Below are positions 19,622-28,038 of a stretch of 64,000 nucleotides of DNA, piece after piece. The notes below the pieces were generated by a model. It was given only the letters and a program-made list of their open reading frames with translations. It made no database searches and had not been told where the DNA came from. Both the position numbers and the translations under genes were made by a program. How positions within the stretch are numbered: the first letter of the stretch is position 1; each line of letters starts with the position of its first letter. The stretch is from Ga0077527 sp021300125 (lineage in GTDB: Bacteria; Pseudomonadota; Gammaproteobacteria; Burkholderiales; SG8-41), in NCBI GenBank assembly GCA_046339595.1, contig JBKDUF010000079.1, positions 1-64,000 on the forward strand, written 5' to 3'.

Positions 19622-19846
19622 TCAGCGCGGCCGTCCGGCTTCGCTGCGGTGCTGTTCCGAGCAGAAATAGCGGCCGTCCACGGCCAGGCTTTCACCCTTG
19701 GGCAGATGCACGCCGCAATGGGCGCAGCGCACCATCGACTCGTCAGCCGCGGCACCGCCACCCGCAGGGGGGCGGCGTCGGCCGAAGCCGCGCATGAGCA
19801 GCAGCACGGCGGCCACAACCAGGGCAAGCAGCAGGATTTTGGCCAT
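19622..19846 (-). CDS. Small PP0621-type protein with a membrane span and Cys/His zinc-like site
   Basis: A 74-residue protein. The N-terminus (MAKILLLALVVAAVLLLMRGF) is one membrane span followed by Arg-rich linker. The C-terminal half has CAHCGVHLPKGE...YFCSEQH, a Cys-x2-Cys plus Cys-x3-His arrangement suggesting a small zinc ribbon. It matches the PP0621 family, commonly found beside pilS/pilR in beta- and gammaproteobacteria. Function is unknown. GGAG precedes the ATG at 19844-19846. Confidence 0.72.
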   Translation of the reverse strand: MAKILLLALVVAAVLLLMRGFGRRRPPAGGGAAADESMVRCAHCGVHLPKGESLAVDGRYFCSEQHRSEAGRPR

Positions 19847-20003
19847 CGACACTCCGTTACGGCGGCCCGCGGGCCGGAGCCGCTGTTGCGGCGGCGTCCC
19901 GATTCTAGCCCCGGCATTGCGCCATGCACAGCGGAACACCGGACTGACGAGGAGGGAGCGGATTCGCAGTCGCGGCCCCCGCGTGCACCGTAAAAAGGAA
20001 ACC

Positions 20004-20080
<77 letters not shown>

Positions 20081-20142
20081 AATTGCACCACTTGAAAGGA
20101 CGCTTGCAGCGCCCCTGGAGATGCGACTGATCCCGGAAGGAA

Positions 20143-21171
20143 TCAGTGTGTTCGCGTGACAGCGAAACCACTCAATTGTACCAGAGAATCGCGGTGAGGC
20201 GATGCAGGCAGCAGGTCCAGGGCGTCTCTCGCGGCTACGGCTTCCGCCTCGGCCTTGGCCCGCGCGTAGTCGAGGGCGCCGGTGCGGCGCACCGCGGCCA
20301 TCACCGCAACGAGTTTCCCCAGGCCGCCCCCGCATAACGCATCACGCACGGTCGCAGCCTCCTCCGGGGTGCCGTGATGCATGGCATGAATCAGCGGCAG
20401 CGTGGGCTTGCCCTCGGCGAGATCGTCACCGATGTTTTTCCCGATGACGCCGGGATCCCCCGAGTAGTCGAGCACATCGTCAATCAGCTGGAACGCAGTG
20501 CCAAGGTGCATGCCGTAGCGCGCCATTGCCTCCTCCTGCGCCGGGGTGGATCCGGCCAGCACCGCCCCCAGACGGCCGGCGGCCTCGAACAGTTTGGCCG
20601 TCTTGTAGCGGATGACGCGCAGATAACTGTCCTCGTCGATGTCGGCGTTGCGGCAATTCATCAGCTGCAGGACCTCGCCCTCGGCGATGACGTTGGTGGC
20701 ATCGGCGAGAATCTGCAGCACCCGCGGATTGCCCACGCCAACCATCATCTGGAAGGCGCGCGAATAAACAAAGTCGCCAACCAGCACCGAAGCGGCATTG
20801 CCGAACAGCGTATTCGCGGTCGCCCGGCCGCGGCGCAACGCGGATTCGTCGACAACATCGTCGTGCAGCAGCGTGGCAGTGTGAATGAATTCAACCACAG
20901 CCGCGAGGCAGTGATGGGCGGTGCCGCGGTAACCCAGGGCACCGGCCGACAGCAGCACCAGCACCGGGCGCAGCCGTTTGCCGCCGCCACCGATGATGTA
21001 TTCGGAAACCTGGCGCACCAGCGCCACGTCCGAATGCAGCCGCTCCCGGATCTCGCGGTCCACGGCCCGGAGGTCGTCGGCGAGCAACTGCTGCAGGGTT
21101 TCCAGGGGTTCTCGGGTCACGGCGAAAAAGTCGCGATGATAGCAATTTGCGGCTGAAGCGCCCTGAAGCAT
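20143..21171 (-). CDS. ispB: Octaprenyl diphosphate synthase (long-chain trans-prenyltransferase)
   Basis: A 342-residue enzyme that makes the C40-type side chain of ubiquinone. The first Asp-rich motif lies in TATLLHDDVVDESALRRG (DDVVD) and the second in FQLIDDVLDYSGD. GGGKRLRPVLVLLSA near residue 58 is the substrate-binding block. The start is uncertain: ATG at 21169-21171, or GTG at 21118-21120 giving 325 residues, closer to the usual 320-325. Divergent from rplU, as is standard in Proteobacteria. Confidence 0.92.
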   Translation of the reverse strand: MLQGASAANCYHRDFFAVTREPLETLQQLLADDLRAVDREIRERLHSDVALVRQVSEYIIGGGGKRLRPVLVLLSAGALGYRGTAHHCLAAVVEFIHTATLLHDDVVDESALRRGRATANTLFGNAASVLVGDFVYSRAFQMMVGVGNPRVLQILADATNVIAEGEVLQLMNCRNADIDEDSYLRVIRYKTAKLFEAAGRLGAVLAGSTPAQEEAMARYGMHLGTAFQLIDDVLDYSGDPGVIGKNIGDDLAEGKPTLPLIHAMHHGTPEEAATVRDALCGGGLGKLVAVMAAVRRTGALDYARAKAEAEAVAARDALDLLPASPHRDSLVQLSGFAVTRTH

Positions 21172-21205
21172 CGCGTATCCTAGTGAAGACCGGACGCTAT
21201 TTTTT

Positions 21206-21229
21206 CAACTCATTGATTATATTGAATAT
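21206..21229 (-). repeat. AT-rich interspersed motif, copy e
   Basis: Minus-strand reading ATATTCAATATAATCAATGA followed by GTTG. It lies between ispB and rplU and contains AATCAATGAGTTG, an exact match to the IHF consensus. Confidence 0.5.
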
Positions 21230-21267
21230 TTTTTTACCTTTCTGGACTGGTCGGGCTCACAGCACTT

Positions 21268-21296
21268 TTGACGCAGGGCCTTGCGGCTTGTATAAT
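21268..21296 (+). promoter_or_regulatory. Sigma-70 promoter of rplU-rpmA
   Basis: -35 TTGACG (21268-21273), 17-bp spacer, -10 TATAAT (21291-21296). This is a near-consensus promoter as expected for ribosomal protein genes; the transcript leader is about 30 nt. Confidence 0.88.
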
Positions 21297-21333
21297 CGCC
21301 GGCTTTTCCGTAGTCGAAGCCGAGGGCTTACCC

Positions 21334-21645
21334 ATGTATGCCGTAGTCAAAACCGGCGGCAAGCAGTATCGCGTCAGTGCCGGAACCAAGATCAAGGTCG
21401 AGCAATTGCCGGCCGAAGTGGGCAGCGAAGTGACGCTGGACCAGGTGTTGATGATCGCCAACGAGGGCGAAGTCAAGCTGGGCAGCCCCCTGCTTTCTGG
21501 CGCCGCCGTCAAGGCCAAGGTGCTCTCCCAGGGGCGCGGTGACAAGATCCGCATTTTCAAGATGCGCCGCCGCAAGCACTACCGCAAGACCCAGGGCCAC
21601 CGTCAGAATTTCACCGAGCTCGAAATCACCGGCATCGCCGGCTGA
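21334..21645 (+). CDS. rplU: 50S ribosomal protein L21
   Basis: A 103-residue protein, exactly the usual length. It begins MYAVVKTGGKQYRV, the L21 signature, and ends with RRRKHYRKTQGHRQNFTELEITGI, which contacts 23S rRNA. The ATG at 21334 lies about 30 nt after the predicted transcription start. It is followed by rpmA after 26 bp. Confidence 0.98.
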   Translation: MYAVVKTGGKQYRVSAGTKIKVEQLPAEVGSEVTLDQVLMIANEGEVKLGSPLLSGAAVKAKVLSQGRGDKIRIFKMRRRKHYRKTQGHRQNFTELEITGIAG

Positions 21646-21671
21646 GATTTCGCCCGTAAGGAGACAGCACC

Positions 21672-21929
21672 ATGGCACATAAAAAAGCAGGCGGCAGCTC
21701 CCGCAACGGCCGCGACTCCGAATCGAAACGCCTGGGCGTGAAATGCTTCGGCGGCGAGCTGATCCCCGCCGGCAGCATCATCATCCGCCAGCGCGGCACC
21801 CGCGTGCATGCCGGCGAAAATGTCGGCATGGGCCGCGACCATACCCTGTTCGCCAAGGTTGACGGCCGCGTGCAGTTTGCCACCAAGGGGCCGCAGCGCC
21901 GGCAGACCGTCAGCGTCGTTCCCGCCTGA
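21672..21929 (+). CDS. rpmA: 50S ribosomal protein L27
   Basis: An 85-residue protein beginning MAHKKAGGSSRNGRDSESKRLG, whose N-terminal tail reaches the peptidyl-transferase centre. GGELIPAGSIIIRQRGTRVHAG follows. It has no cleavable leader of the kind seen in Firmicutes. AAGGAG lies upstream of the ATG. Confidence 0.98.
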   Translation: MAHKKAGGSSRNGRDSESKRLGVKCFGGELIPAGSIIIRQRGTRVHAGENVGMGRDHTLFAKVDGRVQFATKGPQRRQTVSVVPA

Positions 21930-21950
21930 CCCTCCGGTTTCCTGCGGAAA

Positions 21951-21979
21951 AGGCCCTGTTGAACGACAGGGCCTTTTTT
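21951..21979 (+). terminator. Intrinsic terminator after rpmA
   Basis: AGGCCCTGT (21951-21959), 6-nt loop, ACAGGGCCT (21966-21974), then a T run. It lies only 15-20 bp before obgE, so it probably reduces rather than prevents transcription into obgE-proB, or obgE depends on another promoter that I do not see. Confidence 0.88.
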
Positions 21980-21993
21980 GTTGGGATTGCATC

Positions 21994-23049
21994 ATGAAAT
22001 TCATCGACGAAGCGCGTATTGAGGTCCATGCCGGCAAGGGCGGAGACGGCATGGCCAGCTTTCGCCGCGAGAAGTACGTGCCCCGCGGCGGCCCTGACGG
22101 CGGCGACGGCGGCCGCGGCGGCAGCATTTGGGCCGTGGCCGACCGCAACATCAACACCCTGATCGATTACCGCTACGCGCGGATCCACCGCGCGCGCAAT
22201 GGCGAGAAAGGCATGGGTTCGGACTGTTACGGACGGTCCGCTGAAGACATCGTGCTGCGCATGCCTGTGGGCACCGTGATCACGGACCAGGAGAGCGGCG
22301 CAGTGATCGCCGACCTGTCGGCGCACGAGCAGCGGGCGCTGCTGGCCAAGGGCGGCAGCGGCGGGCTGGGCACCCTGCATTTCAAATCCAGCGTGAACCG
22401 CGCACCGCGCCAGTTCACCCGCGGCGAGCCCGGCGAGTCGCGCCAGTTGCGCCTGGAACTGAAGGTGCTGGCCGACGTCGGCCTGCTCGGACTGCCCAAC
22501 GCCGGCAAGTCGACCCTGATTCGGGCCGTTTCCGCAGCGCGTCCCAAGGTCGCCGATTATCCCTTCACCACGCTGCAGCCCAACCTGGGGGTGGTACGGG
22601 TCGATGACAACCGCAGCTTCGTGATGGCGGACATCCCGGGATTGATCGAGGGCGCGTCTGAAGGCGCAGGCCTCGGCCACCAGTTCCTGCGCCATCTCGC
22701 GCGCACGCGCGTGCTGCTGCACGTGATCGACGTTGCGCCGCCGGATCCCGAGGCCGATGTGGTGCGCGACGCGCGGGCGCTGGTGCGGGAATTGCGCAAA
22801 TACGACGAAACCCTCTACCGCAAGCCGCGGTGGCTGGTGCTGAACAAGGTGGACCTGCTGCCCGAGGAAGAGCGGGAAGAACGCATCGCGGCGCTGCTGA
22901 AAAAACTGGGGGCCAAGCGCCGCCACTTCGCGATCTCGGCAATCAGCGGGGCGGGCTGCAAGCCGCTGGTGTTCGCGGTAATGGAACACCTTGAAGGCGC
23001 GGGCGCGCCGAAACGGACGCCGCGCAAAACCGGGAAAACAGCATCATGA
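21994..23049 (+). CDS. obgE: GTPase Obg/CgtA
   Basis: A 351-residue GTPase linked to 50S ribosome maturation and stress control. The N-terminal Obg fold (1-160) is glycine-rich (GGPDGGDGGRGGSIW). The G domain follows: GLPNAGKSTLIRAVS (G1), the switch region around DYPFTTLQPNLGVV, DIPGLIEGASEGAGLG (G3) and NKVDLL (G4). The short C-terminal tail is basic. The ATG at 21994 starts MKFIDEARIEVHAG as in homologues; its stop overlaps the proB start by 4 bp. Confidence 0.96.
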   Translation: MKFIDEARIEVHAGKGGDGMASFRREKYVPRGGPDGGDGGRGGSIWAVADRNINTLIDYRYARIHRARNGEKGMGSDCYGRSAEDIVLRMPVGTVITDQESGAVIADLSAHEQRALLAKGGSGGLGTLHFKSSVNRAPRQFTRGEPGESRQLRLELKVLADVGLLGLPNAGKSTLIRAVSAARPKVADYPFTTLQPNLGVVRVDDNRSFVMADIPGLIEGASEGAGLGHQFLRHLARTRVLLHVIDVAPPDPEADVVRDARALVRELRKYDETLYRKPRWLVLNKVDLLPEEEREERIAALLKKLGAKRRHFAISAISGAGCKPLVFAVMEHLEGAGAPKRTPRKTGKTAS

Positions 23050-24176
23050 GCAATGCGCGGGAATCAGTGATCCGCGGCGCGCGCAGGCTGGTGGTGAAGG
23101 TCGGCAGCGCCCTGGTCACCAACTCGGGCCTAGGCCTTGATCACCAGGCGCTGACCGGCTGGGCCGAACAGATCGCCCGCCTGCGTCACGACGGACGGGA
23201 AGTGGTGCTGGTGTCCAGCGGCGCGATCGCCGAAGGCATGCAGCGCCTGGGCTGGACGCAGCGTCCGCATGCGCTGCACGAACTGCAGGCGGCCGCCGCG
23301 GTGGGCCAGATGGGCCTGGTACAGGTGTATGAATCCTGTTTCCGTGGCCATGGCCTGCTGGCCTCGCAGATCCTGCTCACCCACGAAGACCTGGCGGACC
23401 GCAAGCGTTATCTGAACGCGCGCTCAACCCTACGCACCCTGCTCGGCCTGGGTGCGATCCCGGTGATCAACGAGAACGACACGGTGGCCATCGACGAAAT
23501 CCGATTCGGCGACAACGACACACTCGCGGCGCTGGTGACGAACCTGATCGAAGCCGATGCGCTGATCATCCTCACCGACCAGAAAGGGCTTTACAGCGCC
23601 GACCCGCGCAAGGATCCGGCCGCGACGCTGGTCAGCGACGGTACTGCCGGCGATCCCTGGCTGGAAACCATTGCCGGCTCGACCGGCAGCGCGATCGCAC
23701 GTGGCGGCATGCTCACCAAGATCACCGCAGCCAAACGCGCGGCGCGCAGCGGTGCCCATACCGTGATCGCCTCAGGCCGCGAACCCGAGGTCCTGTTGCG
23801 CCTTGCGCGGGGAGAAAAGCTGGGCACGCAGCTGCTGGCCGGAGAGGGCACCATCGCGGCCCGCAAGCAGTGGCTGGCGGATCATTTGCAGGTACGCGGC
23901 CAGGTCACGCTCGACGCGGGTGCGGTAAAGGCGCTGACCGTGGACGGCAAGAGTCTGCTCCCGGTCGGTGTGGTATCCGCCAGCGGCAGTTTCGGCCGCG
24001 GCGAGGTGGTGAGCTGCCTGGACGAACAAGGGCGTGAAATTGCCCGGGGGCTGGTCAATTACGGCCATGGCGAAACCTGCCGCATCCTGCGCACACCTTC
24101 AAGCCAGATCGAAGCCAAGCTGGGCTATGTCGATGAACCGGAGCTGATCCACCGGGACAACCTGGTCCTGCTCTGA
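23046..24176 (+). CDS. proB: Glutamate 5-kinase with PUA domain
   Basis: A 376-residue enzyme phosphorylating L-glutamate in the first step of proline synthesis. The amino-acid kinase domain (1 to about 260) shows VVKVGSALVTNSG, VSSGAIAEGM, NENDTVAIDEIRFGDNDTLAA and LTDQKGLYSADPRKDP. A C-terminal PUA domain spans about 280-365 (GAVKALTVDGKSLLPVGVVSASGSF). Start ATG overlaps the obgE stop (ATGA), implying translational coupling. proA is not in the window. Confidence 0.96.
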   Translation: MSNARESVIRGARRLVVKVGSALVTNSGLGLDHQALTGWAEQIARLRHDGREVVLVSSGAIAEGMQRLGWTQRPHALHELQAAAAVGQMGLVQVYESCFRGHGLLASQILLTHEDLADRKRYLNARSTLRTLLGLGAIPVINENDTVAIDEIRFGDNDTLAALVTNLIEADALIILTDQKGLYSADPRKDPAATLVSDGTAGDPWLETIAGSTGSAIARGGMLTKITAAKRAARSGAHTVIASGREPEVLLRLARGEKLGTQLLAGEGTIAARKQWLADHLQVRGQVTLDAGAVKALTVDGKSLLPVGVVSASGSFGRGEVVSCLDEQGREIARGLVNYGHGETCRILRTPSSQIEAKLGYVDEPELIHRDNLVLL

Positions 24177-24186
24177 TGGCCGGCAA

Positions 24187-24726
24187 TCACTCCAGCAGCT
24201 GCGGACGCGGAATACCCGCACGCAGGGCACGCAGGATGCGGTCGGCCGGTTCGGCCGTCCTGATCTTGCAGAAATACCACTGATACAGCGAGGCATGGTG
24301 CGCGCCGCCCTGGCGCGCCGAGAAAGTCCGCCATTGGGGATCTCGCGCGCGCACCCAGCTGCGGTCGGCGGGACGGCCGATGGCGTAATACTTCTGTTCG
24401 GCCGAGTCGCAGCGGATGCCTTCGAAGGAAACGTTGGTAGCTCCGCCGGCGGTCCTGACCACCAGCGTGTAGCGGACCACGCCGTCCTTGCCGGAGGACA
24501 GCGACTTCGCATCCACGAAGTAGCGGTGCGGGGTGACCACGTCGATTTCGAGCGGAATCAGCGTGCTGTCGGAAGGATATGGCGGCAGGTCCGCAACCAG
24601 TTCCGACCAGGGCAGGATTTCCTTGTCGTACTTGTAATCCCAGCCGTCCCACAGGGTCTGGGCCAGGCCCGGCAGCGACCCTGCCAGGCCGCAGGCCAGC
24701 AGAATCAGGAGCAGGCGGTTGCGCAT
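24187..24726 (-). CDS. CNP1-like family secreted/periplasmic protein
   Basis: A 179-residue protein with a classical signal peptide (MRNRLLLILLACGLAGSLPGLA). A domain matching the CNP1-like family of betaproteobacteria follows: a block around DVVTPHRYFVDAKSLSSGKDGVVRYTLVV, then NVSFEGIRCDSAEQKYYAIGR. Function is unknown. Its position between proB and rppH is conserved in the group. The ATG at 24724-24726 is chosen since the signal peptide begins there. Convergent with proB (10-bp gap). Confidence 0.75.
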   Translation of the reverse strand: MRNRLLLILLACGLAGSLPGLAQTLWDGWDYKYDKEILPWSELVADLPPYPSDSTLIPLEIDVVTPHRYFVDAKSLSSGKDGVVRYTLVVRTAGGATNVSFEGIRCDSAEQKYYAIGRPADRSWVRARDPQWRTFSARQGGAHHASLYQWYFCKIRTAEPADRILRALRAGIPRPQLLE

Positions 24727-24763
24727 GGTGGCATTGTACTCCGGCCCGCCATGCACAGTCAGT

Positions 24764-25360
24764 TCAAGCGAGATCGCCGATCAGGGACGCGCGCATGGCC
24801 GCGGACACGGGCCGCGCTTGGGCACTGTAGTTCGGGTGGTCGATTCCAATCGCCAGTTCCGCGCCAGCGCGCAGCGCGGCAACCATCTGCAGCGACAGTT
24901 CAAAGCGCATGAAATGCACCGAGGACGTTTTCTCGGCGTTCTCGCGCTCGAGATCCTCGTCCGCGATGGCGTGCACACGATTGCAGCCTGCAACTTCGAC
25001 CCAGACCCGGTCCTCGATGCCGATCAGCTTCGACAGCCAGGTACGGCGCTCTTCAACGTCCGGATACTCGATCAGCATCGTCGCCTTCCAGTTGCTGCCG
25101 TCGGGCACCAGCGGGTTGTAGGCCTCGAGTTCGTCGTTGATGCCGTCCTCCTCGAAAATGCGTTCGGCACGCAGCATTTCCTGGATCTGGTAACGGATGG
25201 TCAGTTCGTCCTCGAAAATGAGGGTGACGTGGCTGCCAATCTGGATGGTGCGGTCTTTCTTGTGCGCCATCACCTTGGCGCGGAACTCGGGGCGCGCCTT
25301 GGCATAGGCTTCGAGGGGCATCAGGGATTCGCGGGTAACGTGTGCCATGTCAGTATTCAT
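24764..25360 (-). CDS. DUF3501 family protein
   Basis: A 198-residue soluble protein. The N-terminal half has LMPLEAYAKARPEFRAKVMAHK, then RTIQIGSHVTLIFEDELTIRYQIQEMLRAERI, the conserved core of DUF3501. The C-terminal half contains SSVHFMRFEL. No catalytic motif is evident. It is the last gene of a minus-strand set with the Fe-S oxidoreductase and rubrerythrin genes, a grouping that recurs in Proteobacteria. An oxidative-stress role is inferred from context only. Confidence 0.78.
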   Translation of the reverse strand: MNTDMAHVTRESLMPLEAYAKARPEFRAKVMAHKKDRTIQIGSHVTLIFEDELTIRYQIQEMLRAERIFEEDGINDELEAYNPLVPDGSNWKATMLIEYPDVEERRTWLSKLIGIEDRVWVEVAGCNRVHAIADEDLERENAEKTSSVHFMRFELSLQMVAALRAGAELAIGIDHPNYSAQARPVSAAMRASLIGDLA

Positions 25361-25376
25361 CGTCCGTTTTCGTGGT

Positions 25377-26714
25377 TCATAGCCCGTAGGCCATGCGTAT
25401 CAGGGTAATCGGATGCTGTTTTTCAGCGCCGGCACCGGCGCCTTCGCCAATGCCCTGCTGAATGTGGCGGCCGGCGATGGCGCAGTCGGAGCTGATGTAA
25501 TCGGGCGACGCCTCACCCATCTGGCGGAACACCGGGCGGCCAATTTTCATCGACTGGTCAAAAAACTCGCTTTTGACGCCCCAGGTGCCGTCATGCCCGG
25601 CACAGCGTTCAACCGTGGTGACCCTGGTTTCCGGCACCATCTCCAGCAGTTCGCGGGTTTTCTGTCCCATGTTCTGCACCCGCAGGTGGCAGGGGATGTG
25701 GTAAGAGACCTTGCCCAGCGGTTTACTGAAGCCGGTCTTGAGCAGGCCGTCCTTGTGGCGGAGCACGAGGTATTCGAAGGGATCGAACATGGCTTCGGCC
25801 ACCGCCTTGACGTCCGGATCGTCCGGGAACATCAGCGGCAGCTCCTGCTTGAACATCAGCGTGCAGGACGGTACCGCGGTCAGGATCGCATAACCCTCGC
25901 GCGCCAGTTTCGCCAGCGGCGGGATGTTGATGTCCTTGTTGCGGGCCACCGCCTCCAGGTCGCCCAGTTCGAGCTTGGGCATGCCGCAACAGGCTTCCTT
26001 CTCGACAATGATCGACGGGATTTCGTTGTGGGCCAGCACCTTCAGCAGGTCATGGCCGATGCCGGGCTCGTTGTAGTTGACGTAGCAGGTCGAAAAAATC
26101 GCAACCTTGCCCGGTGTCTGCTTGCCGTCTTTCACCGGGAAGGATGATTGCGGCTTCGCGTTGGCGCGGAACTTGGCGCTGTCGTATTCGGGCAGCACGC
26201 GGTCCTTGTGGATGCCGAGCACGTTGTCCATGACCTTGCGCACCGGTGCGGTCTTGTTCGCGGCATTCACCATCTGCACCACCACCGGGATCGACGCCAG
26301 CTTGCCCAGGGCATCGGTGCTTGACAGCAGCTTGTCGCGGAAGCTGACCCCGCCCTTGCGGAACTTGATCGCCTTGGCACGCAGCATCAGATGCGGAAAA
26401 TCGACGTTCCACTCGTGCGGCGGCACGTACGGACACTTGGTCATGTAGCACATGTCGCAGAGATAGCAGCGATCAATGACCTCCCAGTAGTCCTTCTTGG
26501 CAACACCATCGACCTCCATGGTCGGGCTTTCGTCGACCAGGTCGAACAGCTTCGGGAACGCGGTGCACAGGTTCACGCAGCGGCGGCAGCCATGGCAGAT
26601 GTCGAAGACGCGCTCGAGTTCCTTGTTGAGCTTTTCTTCGTTGTGGAAATCGTCCGATTTCCAGTCCAGGGGATGCCGGGTCGGTGCCTCGAGACTACCT
26701 TCGCGTACGGTCAT
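25377..26714 (-). CDS. GlpC/heterodisulfide-reductase-type Fe-S oxidoreductase
   Basis: A 445-residue iron-sulfur protein. Two ferredoxin-type [4Fe-4S] motifs occur at Cys40, 43, 46, 50 (CHGCRRCVNLC) and Cys83, 86, 89, 94 (CYLCDMCYMTKC). Two cysteine-rich CCG-type domains follow (ACCGMPKLELGD near residue 245, and ERCAGHDGTWG near residue 365, where the paired Cys is reduced to one). This architecture belongs to GlpC/HdrD-like electron-transfer subunits. Its partner is unknown; the flanking rubrerythrin and DUF3501 genes suggest electron delivery in peroxide handling. Confidence 0.85.
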   Translation of the reverse strand: MTVREGSLEAPTRHPLDWKSDDFHNEEKLNKELERVFDICHGCRRCVNLCTAFPKLFDLVDESPTMEVDGVAKKDYWEVIDRCYLCDMCYMTKCPYVPPHEWNVDFPHLMLRAKAIKFRKGGVSFRDKLLSSTDALGKLASIPVVVQMVNAANKTAPVRKVMDNVLGIHKDRVLPEYDSAKFRANAKPQSSFPVKDGKQTPGKVAIFSTCYVNYNEPGIGHDLLKVLAHNEIPSIIVEKEACCGMPKLELGDLEAVARNKDINIPPLAKLAREGYAILTAVPSCTLMFKQELPLMFPDDPDVKAVAEAMFDPFEYLVLRHKDGLLKTGFSKPLGKVSYHIPCHLRVQNMGQKTRELLEMVPETRVTTVERCAGHDGTWGVKSEFFDQSMKIGRPVFRQMGEASPDYISSDCAIAGRHIQQGIGEGAGAGAEKQHPITLIRMAYGL

Positions 26715-26746
26715 GGTGTGGGAACCTGCCAGTGGGGTGGGAAAAG

Positions 26747-26771
26747 AAAGAGGCGCTTGTGGCGCCCCTTT
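26747..26771 (-). terminator. Hairpin between rubrerythrin and Fe-S genes
   Basis: Minus-strand AAAGGGGCGC, 5-nt loop, GCGCCTCTTT, then a pyrimidine-rich CTTTTCCC tail. A 10-bp stem with one G-U pair. It probably attenuates transcription so that rubrerythrin is made in excess of the downstream genes. Confidence 0.7.
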
Positions 26772-26795
26772 CTGCCTGCCAGTGTGCTGCTGCGC

Positions 26796-27215
26796 TTAGT
26801 CGGCCAGGCCGTCCAGGGCTTTCTGGAAACGGTTGGCGTGCGAGCGCTCGGCTTTCGCCAGGGTCTCGAACCAGTCGGCGATCTCGCCGAAACCTTCATC
26901 GCGCGCAGTCTTGGCCATGCCCGGGTACATGTCGGTGTACTCGTGGGTTTCGCCGGCGATCGCCGCTTTCAGGTTGTCGCGGGTGCGACCGATCGGCAGA
27001 TCGGTGGCCGGGTCGCCACAGGCTTCCATGTACTCAAGATGGCCATGGGCGTGACCGGTTTCACCTTCGGCGGTGGAACGGAACACGGCAGCCACATCGT
27101 TCTGGCCTTCAACGTCGGCCTTGGCTGCGAAGTACAGGTAACGGCGGTTGGCCTGGGATTCGCCGGCGAAGGCGGCTTTCAGGTTGCCATGGGTCTTCGA
27201 ATTCTTGAGTTGCAT
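26796..27215 (-). CDS. Rubrerythrin-family di-iron protein
   Basis: A 139-residue ferritin-like four-helix protein lacking the C-terminal rubredoxin domain of classical rubrerythrin. Di-iron ligands can be seen as FAGESQANRRYLYFA, the ExxH of AEGETGHAHGH, AGETHEYTDMYP and the second ExxH in AKAERSHANRF. Such proteins reduce hydrogen peroxide with external electrons. An upstream TAAGGAG precedes the ATG. First gene of the operon; a 15-bp palindrome lies about 95 bp upstream. Confidence 0.9.
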   Translation of the reverse strand: MQLKNSKTHGNLKAAFAGESQANRRYLYFAAKADVEGQNDVAAVFRSTAEGETGHAHGHLEYMEACGDPATDLPIGRTRDNLKAAIAGETHEYTDMYPGMAKTARDEGFGEIADWFETLAKAERSHANRFQKALDGLAD

Positions 27216-27307
27216 AAAAACTCCTTATAAAACAACAGGTTAAATTAAAACTCGCGGCCTCGGATCAAACAGCAACGAGCACAACCCGAAATACAGTGAT
27301 TCAGCTT

Positions 27308-27322
27308 TTAGACTAAATCTAA
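27308..27322 (-). promoter_or_regulatory. Palindromic operator candidate upstream of rubrerythrin
   Basis: TTAGACTAAATCTAA is an inverted repeat of TTAGA/TCTAA with 5-bp spacer in the AT-rich region 93-107 bp before the rubrerythrin ATG. Its regulator is unknown; Rrf2- and Fur-type proteins bind sites of similar size. Confidence 0.5.
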
Positions 27323-27439
27323 TCTGTGAAGGAAGTTTAATTCCAGGCGCCACCAGTGTCAACGGCGACCCCGATCCGAACCGCTTCTGTCCAAGTCGTA
27401 CGGGTCAAGCCGCCGGCAGGCTCGGCCTGCTTTTCCGGC

Positions 27440-27955
27440 TCAAGCCTCGGCTGAGGCCCGCTGACGCCCGCGCGCTTCCTGCCGGCGCACCAGATAGCGG
27501 GACAACTCGCCCAGCGCCTGCTCATAGACCGCGCGCTTGAAATCGATCACGTCCTGCGTCGGGGCCCAATACTCATGCCAGCGCCAGGCATCGAACTCGG
27601 GTTTTTCGGAAGCACGCAGGCAGACATCGCAATCGCGGCCCACCAGCCTGAGCAGGAACCAGATCTGCTTCTGTCCGCGGTAGTTGCCGCGCCACTCACG
27701 GCGCAGCCAGCGCTCGGGCACGTCATAGCGCAGCCAGTCACGGGTGCGACCCAGGATCCGGACATGCTCGGGAAGCAGTCCGACCTCCTCACGCAACTCG
27801 CGATACATCGCGGCCTCCGGCCGCTCGCCACCCTTGATGCCGCCTTGCGGAAACTGCCAGGAATGCTCCTTGACCCGCTTGCCCCAGAAGACCTCGTTTT
27901 TCGCGTTGCACAACACGATCCCGACGTTGGGACGATAGCCATCTCTGTCGATCAT
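27440..27955 (-). CDS. rppH: RNA pyrophosphohydrolase (Nudix)
   Basis: A 171-residue Nudix hydrolase that removes pyrophosphate from 5'-triphosphorylated mRNA, starting decay. Begins MIDRDGYRPNVGIVLCN, and the Nudix box is intact (GGIKGGERPE...ELREEVGLLPE). SWQFPQGG and KQIWFLLRL are further RppH traits. The ATG at 27953-27955 is chosen over the one two codons upstream because GGGGA is correctly spaced for it and homologues start there. The C-terminus is Arg/Ala-rich. Confidence 0.93.
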   Translation of the reverse strand: MIDRDGYRPNVGIVLCNAKNEVFWGKRVKEHSWQFPQGGIKGGERPEAAMYRELREEVGLLPEHVRILGRTRDWLRYDVPERWLRREWRGNYRGQKQIWFLLRLVGRDCDVCLRASEKPEFDAWRWHEYWAPTQDVIDFKRAVYEQALGELSRYLVRRQEARGRQRASAEA

Positions 27956-28038
27956 GGTCATCCCCGTATTGAATTAGCCAAATCGTGGACGATTTTTTCA
28001 TAATTTCCGGGGCAATGAAAGTCCGGAAAAAGCGGTGT

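Noticed and set aside
20128..20147. CTGATTCC/GGGATCAG hairpin near the ispB stop as a terminator
   Set aside because: No T run follows and tRNA-Pro continues on the same strand, so processing or nothing is as likely.
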